Of a stretch of DNA of 10,000 bases, positions 1 through 5,026 are shown in pieces. Below the pieces are notes generated by a model. That model was not told the origin of the DNA. It saw only the letters and a list, made by a program, of their open reading frames with translations, and made no database searches. The position numbers and the translations under genes were made by a program. Positions within the stretch are counted from its first letter, which is position 1, and each line of letters begins with the position of its first letter. The DNA comes from Nitrospira sp. (GTDB taxonomy: Bacteria > Nitrospirota > Nitrospiria > Nitrospirales > Nitrospiraceae): positions 1-10,000 of the forward strand of contig JAIWOH010000067.1 in assembly GCA_020216985.1 (NCBI GenBank), given 5' to 3'.

Positions 1-286
1 CGGTAACGACGTCTCGCAACTGTTCGATGAGGCTCAACTGTCCGTCTTCGGGGTAAAAATCGCAGATCACGAACAGACCGGCCAGCTCGGTCTCCTGCAC
101 CAGAGGCATGACGACGCCGCCCATGCCTTCTCCGATGTACGGCTTGAGTGCCCGCGCCAACGCCACTTCACGCTGAAAGGAAAAACGCGGCTTGAGCGAC
201 AGCGAGTCAAGCCGCGCCAGCACCGAGGCCAAGGACGGAGGAAGCGGAACAAAGAACCCCGCCGCCCGTTCACTCCCGAGCTTCAT
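1..286 (-). CDS. Partial protein with GAF-like segment, function unknown (C-terminus beyond left edge)
   Basis: An open frame of 95 codons starts at the ATG at 286 and runs off the left edge. The start is fixed by an in-frame TGA a few codons upstream and by a GGAAGAG ribosome binding site about five bases before the ATG. The start lies inside the end of the DUF2934 gene (17-bp overlap), which suggests translational coupling and puts it last of the visible genes in the minus-strand operon. Residues 54-78 (GMGGVVMPLVQETELAGLFVI) have the alternating strand pattern of the last strands of a GAF or PAS-like sensory fold, followed by an amphipathic helix (LSLIEQLRDVV). I do not recognise the family. 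A GAF-containing regulator is one possibility, but the visible part is too short to name it. Confidence 0.6.
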   Translation of the reverse strand, partial: MKLGSERAAGFFVPLPPSLASVLARLDSLSLKPRFSFQREVALARALKPYIGEGMGGVVMPLVQETELAGLFVICDFYPEDGQLSLIEQLRDVVT

Positions 287-506
287 GGATCTCTTCCATC
301 ACGATGGCTTCCGCGTCGAACCAATCGCGGAGGTCATTGCCATCCTGGCGCCCCCGCTGCTCCCATAGCTCGTAAGCCTTTTTCGCGATTCGCTCCCACA
401 TCCCGTCCGGCAATTCAATCGGTTTGCTCGAAACGGCGGCGGCAACGGCGGCCGATGACCGCCCTTTCGAAGAACCGGTTTTCTTCGTCGTCTTCTTCTC
501 GCGCAT
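270..506 (-). CDS. DUF2934 domain protein
   Basis: This 78-residue protein has two parts. Residues 1-30 are a basic, Lys/Ser/Ala-rich tail of low complexity (KKTTKKTGSSKGR). Residues 36-72 match the DUF2934 pattern: an Ile-Ala-x-x-Ala-Tyr-x-Leu-Trp helix, Arg-Gly-Arg, then a Leu-x-Asp-Trp-x-x-Ala-Glu motif (IAKKAYELWEQRGRQDG then DWFDAEAIV). The function of DUF2934 is not known. The basic tail could contact nucleic acid, but that is conjecture. The ATG at 506 has an AGGAG site seven bases upstream. It lies 27 bp after the tandem USP gene and overlaps the next gene by 17 bp, so co-transcription is very likely. Confidence 0.88.
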   Translation of the reverse strand: MREKKTTKKTGSSKGRSSAAVAAAVSSKPIELPDGMWERIAKKAYELWEQRGRQDGNDLRDWFDAEAIVMEEIHEARE

Positions 507-533
507 GACACACTCCTGGGTTTCGGTTGACGG

Positions 534-1481
534 TCACTGATCGGCAGGCAAGGCCGACAGTACACGACGTTGGCTCGGTCGAAATTTTGGGCTGCGCACC
601 ATCAGAACAGGGCGAGGGGACTTCCGCAGCACGGATTCGGCCACACTGCCGTACAAAACATGCGACAGGCCCCGCCGACCATGCGTCCCCATGACGATCA
701 GGTCGATCGGCAGGGTCCTCGCCGCCTCAAGAATCGAATCGTTGGGAAGCCCTCCCCTCAGCAGATAGTCACAGGGCACTCCCCCGGCATTCACCGCGTC
801 GGCGATCTCGGTAAGTCGTTTCTCGACCACCTCCCTGCGCCGTCTCGCGTCCGAGTGGACGAGCGTAAAGTCCAATCCGTACGAAACCGGCTCCAAAACA
901 TGGAGTACCGTAACGGACGCGCGCGCCCGCCTGGCCGCCTCAATCCCATATTCCAGCGCGTCAAGTGAGCAATCGGAAAAATCCACCGGGATCAGCAATT
1001 TCTTGAGTGCAGGCCGCGCTTGCCGCCCACCGACCCGTTCGGTTTCCGACCGCTCGGCCCGAACGGCCAACACCGGGCAGGGCGAGGTTCGAATCACACG
1101 CTCGGCCGTGCTGCCCAGCAAGACATGTTCAAGCCCGCTCTTTCCCTCCGTACCGACCACGATGAGATCCGCCTGCTCCGCCTCCGCCACGGCCACGATT
1201 TCCTTGCTGGGGACGCCTCTGGCAAGACGTGACCGAACGACGATTCCCTGCTCTCCGACGCGTCCCTTGGCGGCGTCTAAATCTTGTGTAGCCTGTTTCA
1301 TCGACTCGTTCAAGTACAATTGGTTCACAGGGGAGTCCGGGTTCAACCCCGGATCGAATTCCAAGACGGTCATGATCGTTAGCTTGGCTCCCCACGTTTC
1401 GGCCAGCGAACAGGCATACGCCTCCGCGCGTTCCGCATGGGCCGAAAAGTCCGTCGCCAGAAGAATGTGTTCGACGTTCAT
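534..1481 (-). CDS. Tandem universal stress protein (two UspA domains)
   Basis: A 315-residue cytoplasmic protein with two complete UspA folds, about residues 3-141 and 159-296. Each begins with the strand-Asp motif (LLATDFS at 7-13; LIPVDFS at 163-169). Each ends with the ATP-binding loop G-x2-G-x9-G-S/T: G110, G113 and G123-S124 in the first, G265, G268 and G278-S279 in the second. Both halves therefore look like the ATP-binding class. I chose the ATG at 1481 rather than a longer in-frame extension to 1604, because homology starts directly at this Met and the extension would overlap the cupredoxin gene. The ribosome site before this ATG is weak (AGTCAGG). The gene follows the cupredoxin by 62 bp. 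Known USPs act in survival under starvation, redox or respiratory stress; the specific role here is not visible. Confidence 0.93.
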   Translation of the reverse strand: MNVEHILLATDFSAHAERAEAYACSLAETWGAKLTIMTVLEFDPGLNPDSPVNQLYLNESMKQATQDLDAAKGRVGEQGIVVRSRLARGVPSKEIVAVAEAEQADLIVVGTEGKSGLEHVLLGSTAERVIRTSPCPVLAVRAERSETERVGGRQARPALKKLLIPVDFSDCSLDALEYGIEAARRARASVTVLHVLEPVSYGLDFTLVHSDARRRREVVEKRLTEIADAVNAGGVPCDYLLRGGLPNDSILEAARTLPIDLIVMGTHGRRGLSHVLYGSVAESVLRKSPRPVLMVRSPKFRPSQRRVLSALPADQ

Positions 1482-1543
1482 GGCCTGACTCTGCGCGAGA
1501 ACGATCGGAGGAGCCGCCTCTCCTTTATATCCTGCCTCCTCAA

Positions 1544-1999
1544 TTAGACGGCCTCCGTGCTCAAGATCAACAATTCCCCCGTCATGGTCGGGTGAAGCGA
1601 GCAACGAAACTCGTGTTTGCCCGGACGGGACAGGTCAAACCGCACAATCGCGCCGCGATTTGGATCAAGAAAAACCCCACCCACCCCTCGTCCGTACACG
1701 ATCACTCCGTTCTGTTCGATCTGCGTGGAAAGCCCCTCGAACATCGTCGAGCCGAAATCGTGGCGTTCTGCATCCTCATTCCGCACCTTGATCACCGTCG
1801 GGAGTCCCAGGCGTAACGCCCCCTGCTTGGTCCTGAACTTGTAGTCCTTAATGGTCACTTCCACCACCTGTTCCGGCTCGGACAGCGCAAGTTTTCCCGG
1901 CACCTGCGTGCCCCCTAACAGACCGGGAGACCAGACCGTCAGACCGGCCAGACCGGCGATCACGCTCCCCGTCCACCAACGGGCCCATGGCTTGTTCAT
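1544..1999 (-). CDS. Exported cupredoxin-like type 1 copper protein
   Basis: A 151-residue protein with a short basic N-terminus and a hydrophobic stretch (about residues 11-29) that reads as a Sec signal or membrane anchor. Residues 46-147 fit a cupredoxin fold (cupredoxin_1 type). The likely type 1 copper ligands are present: H80 in the RHDFG strand, then C133, H136 and M139 in FRCSLHPTM, a Cys-x2-His-x2-Met arrangement, followed by the closing strand GELLIL. The predicted role is a periplasmic single-electron carrier or copper-binding protein. The ATG at 1999 has a strong AAGGGAGAG site. It sits 15 bp after a USP gene and 62 bp before another, so a periplasmic metalloprotein is sandwiched between cytoplasmic stress proteins. 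Its redox partner cannot be read from sequence. Confidence 0.86.
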   Translation of the reverse strand: MNKPWARWWTGSVIAGLAGLTVWSPGLLGGTQVPGKLALSEPEQVVEVTIKDYKFRTKQGALRLGLPTVIKVRNEDAERHDFGSTMFEGLSTQIEQNGVIVYGRGVGGVFLDPNRGAIVRFDLSRPGKHEFRCSLHPTMTGELLILSTEAV

Positions 2000-2014
2000 G
2001 ATCTCTCCCTTCGT

Positions 2015-2515
2015 TTAAGTGGAAACCGGCTGGCCGCCGGTGGCCGGCAGAGGAACGGTCAACACGGGGCAGCCGGCGGTGCGGACGACCTTTTCCGCCG
2101 TGCTGCCGAAAAAGATCTTGTCCACGCTGCCCGCTCGCCCGCCGTAACTGCCCATCACGATCAGATCCACGCGCCCCGTGCGAGCGGCCTTGGCGATCTC
2201 GACGAAGGGAGATCCTTCGACGATGGTACGGGCGAGCGTGATCCCCTTAGCATCTTTCGATTCCAACAACCGGCGTGCCTTCAGACGGGCATGGTGACGC
2301 AACCTCCGTCGTTGAGCCGTCGCATCAGACGGGACGGCTACGAGTCCCAGCCGGTTGAACGCCGCTAAGGCTCCCGTATCGATGACATGCAAGACCGTCA
2401 GTTCGGCTCCGCATACACGCGCCATTTCACAGGCGACTCGAAAGGCCTCGTCCGAACAGGGCGAGAAATCGACCGGCACGAGAATCTTTTTGAAGAGACC
2501 GGCTTGTTGAACCAT
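2015..2515 (-). CDS. Single-domain universal stress protein
   Basis: A 166-residue UspA protein, first gene of the minus-strand operon. It has the N-terminal ILVPVDFS motif (residues 11-18, Asp16) and the C-terminal nucleotide loop G122-x2-G125 ... G137-S138-T139, then AEKVVRTAGCPVLTV. Between G125 and G137 there are eleven residues rather than the usual nine, owing to a small Gly/Ala insertion (GGRAGS), so the phosphate-binding loop is slightly longer than in the other USPs here. The middle (residues 68-85) is unusually Arg-rich. The ATG at 2515 has a very strong GGGAGGAG site at 2521-2528. A perfect sigma-54-type promoter lies immediately upstream. Confidence 0.92.
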   Translation of the reverse strand: MVQQAGLFKKILVPVDFSPCSDEAFRVACEMARVCGAELTVLHVIDTGALAAFNRLGLVAVPSDATAQRRRLRHHARLKARRLLESKDAKGITLARTIVEGSPFVEIAKAARTGRVDLIVMGSYGGRAGSVDKIFFGSTAEKVVRTAGCPVLTVPLPATGGQPVST

Positions 2516-2540
2516 GGATTCTCCTCCCTACCGGAAACCA

Positions 2541-2555
2541 GCAAGGGCGGTGCCA
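2541..2555 (-). promoter_or_regulatory. Sigma-54 (-24/-12) promoter for the minus-strand USP operon
   Basis: Read on the minus strand, the sequence is TGGCAC-CGCCC-TTGC followed by T. It matches the sigma-54 consensus TGGCAC-N5-TTGC at all ten conserved positions, with the invariant GG and GC at the correct distance. The predicted transcription start is near 2529-2530. That gives a leader of about 15 bases which still contains the GGGAGGAG ribosome site of the USP gene starting at 2515. Position, strand and spacing all agree with a real promoter. Confidence 0.8.
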
Positions 2556-2594
2556 CTTGAAGAACCTGTATCACATGGGCGATAGTGGCCGTAC

Positions 2595-2608
2595 GATTCA
2601 GGGGAATC
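2595..2608. repeat. Inverted repeat GATTC-N4-GAATC
   Basis: A five-base arm (GATTC), an AGGG centre and a perfect complementary arm (GAATC). It lies about 40 bp upstream of the -24 element of the minus-strand sigma-54 promoter. It could be part of an activator or repressor site, but the arms are short and it could be chance. Confidence 0.3.
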
Positions 2609-2697
2609 TCAGCCGGAACTCTATCTCCTTTTCACTTGAGCGAGGGTGACAAGGGCAAATGGGCCGTCGCTCTGGATCGTCGCAGAAGGGGGATCCT

Positions 2698-2727
2698 TGC
2701 TACAGATACAATCTTATCGATGTAGCA
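2698..2727. repeat. Inverted repeat TGCTACA-N16-TGTAGCA
   Basis: Seven-base arms are perfectly complementary and separated by 16 bases, roughly two DNA turns centre to centre. It lies about 140 bp from each of the two divergent -24/-12 elements, a typical distance for a sigma-54 enhancer-binding protein site. No T-run follows, so it is not a terminator. Its role as an upstream activating sequence shared by both operons is inference. Confidence 0.45.
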
Positions 2728-2841
2728 GAAGGCCTCACTGATGAAACGACTTTTACGGTGACGAAAGGCTCAAGGTGGAACTTCTCTTGTCTCTTCACCC
2801 TTTGTTTTTTGCCACTGACGCCCGACGCAGCCGTGTGGAAA

Positions 2842-2856
2842 CGGCATCGGATTTGC
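2842..2856 (+). promoter_or_regulatory. Probable sigma-54-type promoter for the plus-strand six-gene operon
   Basis: The sequence CGGCAT-CGGAT-TTGC followed by T matches the -24/-12 consensus at eight of ten positions. The invariant GG (2843-2844) and GC (2855-2856) are correctly spaced. The predicted start is near 2868, about 98 bases before the USP ATG at 2966, and the transcript would carry the palindrome at 2898-2914. An eight-of-ten match can arise by chance, so this is less secure than the minus-strand partner. Confidence 0.45.
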
Positions 2857-2897
2857 TGGGTCGGATTTACGGGATGGGAGCACGTTGCCGTTGCGGA

Positions 2898-2914
2898 CGT
2901 CGGTTCAACCGACG
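2898..2914. repeat. Perfect 17-bp palindrome in the leader of the plus-strand operon
   Basis: CGTCGGTTCAACCGACG has two eight-base arms around a single central C at 2906. In DNA it reads as a compact operator for a dimeric regulator. In RNA the tight centre would need a few pairs to open into a loop (about five to six G-C-rich pairs remain). It lies downstream of the putative -24/-12 element and 52 bp before the USP start codon, so it could act as a repressor site or leader hairpin. Confidence 0.5.
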
Positions 2915-2965
2915 AGGCAATAAAACCCATCATTTCGGTGTTTCTGCAAAAGAAAGGTGACCTCC

Positions 2966-3829
2966 ATGAAACTTTTGCTCGCAGTCGACGGCTCCGATCA
3001 CTCATATGAAGCGGTGCGCGCGCTGAAATATTTGAGTCGCGCGGAAGAGCTGCATATTGTGCACGTCTTGGACGTCCCGACGCCGGCCTATCCCTCCATG
3101 ATCCCCGAAGTGACGCGAGAATTCTACGAGACGACCGAGCGCGCCATGCGGGAAGAGGGCACAAGGCTGTTGGAGCGGATCGTGTCGCTGCTTCCGATGG
3201 AGGTCGGGCCGGTGACCAAGCATCTCGTCGTCGGATCGCCGGCGGATCAAATCATCGCGCTGGCCGAGCAGTACAAGGTGGATCTCGTGTTGCTGGGGAC
3301 GCGAGGCTTCGGGCCGATCAAAGAACGACTGTTGGGCAGCGTGGCCCATCGCGTGCTGACGTTCGCTCCGAGCGCCAAGCTGATTCTTCGCGGTCCCTTG
3401 AAAGCGTTGGACAAAGTCCTGCTTCCGCTGCGGGGCGCCGATGACGCGGAACATGCGCTCCGATTTCTCCAACAACGGCCGTTCCGAAATCCGCCCATGC
3501 TCACTCTCTTCACCGTCCTACCCCATACCAAGCCGCCATGGCCGGTCAATGACACCGCCGCCGAACAAATGGAAGCCCAGGCGCTCCGCGAGGCGGAGGC
3601 CTTCCTCAATGATATGGCGGCTAAATTGCCGGCTCTCGGCCATGAGACCCGGGTCGTCGCTTCATTGGGCACGCCGGTCGAAGGGATTCTGAAGGAAGCC
3701 GGGGCCTGGCAGCCCGACCTTATCCTCATGGGATCCCGAGGACGAAAAGGCGTCTCGCGGCTCGTGCTGGGCAGTGTCTCTCACGCGTTGTTGCACCAAG
3801 GAGCCTATCCATTGATGATCTTCAGTTGA
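2966..3829 (+). CDS. Tandem universal stress protein (two UspA domains)
   Basis: A 287-residue protein of two UspA units, about residues 1-142 and 148-286. The first starts with LLLAVDGS (Asp8). Its ATP loop is G111, G114, G124-S125 (G-x2-G-x9-G-S). The second loop, G256, G259, G269-S270, is also intact. The first strand of the second half reads VLLPLRGADD and lacks the usual Val-Asp-x-Ser aspartate, so its nucleotide pocket may be altered. I prefer the ATG at 2966, with AAAGGTGA at 2953-2960 as ribosome site, over an in-frame GTG at 2957 that overlaps that site. It is the first gene of the plus-strand operon and is divergent from another USP operon. It is not a close copy of the other tandem USP here. 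Confidence 0.92.
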   Translation: MKLLLAVDGSDHSYEAVRALKYLSRAEELHIVHVLDVPTPAYPSMIPEVTREFYETTERAMREEGTRLLERIVSLLPMEVGPVTKHLVVGSPADQIIALAEQYKVDLVLLGTRGFGPIKERLLGSVAHRVLTFAPSAKLILRGPLKALDKVLLPLRGADDAEHALRFLQQRPFRNPPMLTLFTVLPHTKPPWPVNDTAAEQMEAQALREAEAFLNDMAAKLPALGHETRVVASLGTPVEGILKEAGAWQPDLILMGSRGRKGVSRLVLGSVSHALLHQGAYPLMIFS

Positions 3830-3842
3830 GAGGGAACCGGCC

Positions 3843-4007
3843 ATGCCCATGTACGAGTACAAGTGTCTCGATTGCGGAAAGGAATCGCTCCTGGTCGTGA
3901 CGCTCAAGGCGCATGAACAGGGAGACGTGGCCTGCCCGGCCTGCGGGAGCAAAAGGCTTGAGCAACGCTTCAGTCCGTTCATCGCGCACACGAGCAAGAA
4001 AAGTTAG
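3843..4007 (+). CDS. FmdB-type zinc ribbon protein, 54 residues
   Basis: The frame begins MPMYEYKCLDCG, the hallmark start of the FmdB / CxxC-CxxC regulatory-protein family. It has two Cys pairs, C8-x2-C11 and C31-x2-C34, fitted to bind one zinc. The protein ends at residue 54 with a Lys/Ser tail and lacks the longer serine-rich extension many members have. It lies 13 bp after the USP gene, with a GAGAGGG site before the ATG. The cytochrome c frame begins right at its TAG. Family members are often called transcriptional regulators, but the function is not established. Confidence 0.88.
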   Translation: MPMYEYKCLDCGKESLLVVTLKAHEQGDVACPACGSKRLEQRFSPFIAHTSKKS

Positions 4008-4016
4008 GTGGCGTTC

Positions 4017-4397
4017 GTGCGCAGGAACAGAGATGCCGCCGCGCTCATCGGTCTTGTGTCGCTCTTGGTTCTGATCGACGCGGCGATACCGGCCGGTCTT
4101 TCCGCGCAGGAGTATCCTCCCGATTCGGAACGAGGGAAAGCGATTTATACGCGTCACTGTCGCTCTTGCCACGGAGACAAGGGCGAGGGGAACGGGCCGT
4201 CGGCGGAGACCTTGCCCCTTCCGCCCGCCGATTTTCGTCATCTTCGGTCGATCCTCAAATCGGATGAGGATCTGTTGCGGGTGATCGAGCATGGCATCGT
4301 CTTCAGTCCGATGCACGCCTGGCGAGGGCGGCTGGCCGATGGAGAAATGCAGGATGTGTTGGCTTACATTCGCCTGCTCTCACAATCCAGCCCGTGA
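4017..4397 (+). CDS. Exported class I cytochrome c
   Basis: A 126-residue protein starting from the GTG at 4017. The N-terminus MRRNR precedes a hydrophobic segment (about residues 9-28) and an Ala-rich cleavage site (LSA before QEY), giving a Sec signal peptide. The haem-binding motif is C48-R-S-C51-H52, followed by GDKGEGNGPSA, as in small periplasmic cytochromes c. M99 in FSPMHAWRGRL is the likely distal haem ligand, in place of the common MPAW context. The C-terminal helix (MQDVLAYIRLLS) is typical. I prefer the GTG at 4017 because AGGTGG at 4006-4011 is well spaced before it. A GTG at 4008, directly after the zinc-ribbon stop, would add three residues. The end overlaps the next frame by four bases if that gene starts at 4394. 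Confidence 0.88.
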   Translation: MRRNRDAAALIGLVSLLVLIDAAIPAGLSAQEYPPDSERGKAIYTRHCRSCHGDKGEGNGPSAETLPLPPADFRHLRSILKSDEDLLRVIEHGIVFSPMHAWRGRLADGEMQDVLAYIRLLSQSSP

Positions 4398-5026
4398 CAT
4401 TCGGTTCGGCCTCGATGGCGACACCGCCGACCATGGAACCCCTGGTTGAAACACTGGACTCCCACGACGCGCTGATCCTGGTTGACATCCAGAACGATTT
4501 TCTCCCCGGCGGTCCGCTCGGCGTTGCTGACAGTGAAGCAATCGTCCCGATGCTATCGGAGTATGTTCGCCGATTTCATGAAAGGGGGCTGCCGATTTTC
4601 CTCACACGGGACTGGCACCCTCCGAACCATTGCTCTTTCCAAGAGCGAGGAGGCCCCTGGCCGCTTCATTGTCTGGCTGGGTCGCATGGCGCGCTGCCCC
4701 CCGACCACTTCCCGGTTCCAGCCTCAGCCGTAATCATTTACAAAGGCATCGATCCGGACCAGGACGCCTATTCAGGCTTTCAAGGAACGGCCCTCCACCG
4801 CCACCTTCAAGCTCTTGACACCCGACGACTCTTCATCGGCGGACTGGCGACCGACTATTGCGTGCTGAACACCGTCAAGGATGCCCTCTCCCTCGGCTAT
4901 GCCGTCCGTTTGCTGACGGACGCGATCAAGGCGGTCGACGTTCGGCCCGATGACGGCAAACGAGCCGAGCAAGAGATGATTCGCCTGGGCGCCGTCCCGA
5001 TCCGATTGGAGGATTTGACCCGATGA
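4394..5026 (+). CDS. pncA: Nicotinamidase (isochorismatase-like hydrolase)
   Basis: This enzyme hydrolyses nicotinamide to nicotinate and ammonia, the first step of NAD salvage. Residue numbers are from the GTG at 4394. The catalytic triad is visible: D31 in LVDIQNDF, K117 in IIYKGIDPDQDAYSGF and C156 in GLATDYCVLNT. The metal ligands D73, H75 and H79 lie in TRDWHPPNH, and the WPLHC motif (89-93) is standard for PncA. Length 210 is normal. The start is uncertain: the GTG gives a GTGA overlap with the cytochrome gene, whereas ATGs at 4415 and 4433 fit family N-termini better, and none has a strong ribosome site. The stop overlaps the pncB ATG (ATGA at 5023-5026), so the two are translationally coupled. 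Confidence 0.93.
   Translation: MTFGSASMATPPTMEPLVETLDSHDALILVDIQNDFLPGGPLGVADSEAIVPMLSEYVRRFHERGLPIFLTRDWHPPNHCSFQERGGPWPLHCLAGSHGALPPDHFPVPASAVIIYKGIDPDQDAYSGFQGTALHRHLQALDTRRLFIGGLATDYCVLNTVKDALSLGYAVRLLTDAIKAVDVRPDDGKRAEQEMIRLGAVPIRLEDLTR

Larger units (their letters stand above)
2516..2965. promoter_or_regulatory. Divergent control region between two USP-led operons
   Basis: This 450-bp stretch has no convincing gene. Frames open on either strand give proteins without recognisable domains and lack ribosome sites. It holds two outward-facing -24/-12 elements (2541-2555 minus, 2842-2856 plus), three inverted repeats (2595-2608, 2698-2727, 2898-2914) and a T-run at 2805-2810. The size and palindrome content fit a region carrying distal activator sites for two divergent operons. 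Assigning those repeats to activator binding is inference. Confidence 0.6.

Noticed and set aside
1502..1540. Complementary GGAG/CTCC tracts between the cupredoxin and tandem USP genes
   Set aside because: Several alternative short pairings are possible and none sits at the ribosome site of the USP gene; too weak to call a regulatory hairpin.
1482..1604. N-terminal extension of the minus-strand tandem USP to an upstream in-frame ATG
   Set aside because: It would overlap the cupredoxin gene, has no USP homology, and the UspA fold starts directly at the Met encoded at 1481.
2763..2810. Possible terminator: AAAG/GGTG with CACC/CTTT arms before a T-run (2805-2810)
   Set aside because: The stem is broken by a six-base bulge and a long loop, and no gene ends upstream on the plus strand that would need it.
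2875..2888. TGGGAG-N4-TTGC near the plus-strand operon start
   Set aside because: The spacing between GG and GC is one base short, which sigma-54 promoters rarely tolerate; the element at 2842-2856 is better.
2893..2914. GGTTCAA resembling a tRNA T-arm
   Set aside because: The flanks do not fold into a tRNA: no acceptor, D-arm or anticodon arm can be formed, and it is fully explained as a simple palindrome.
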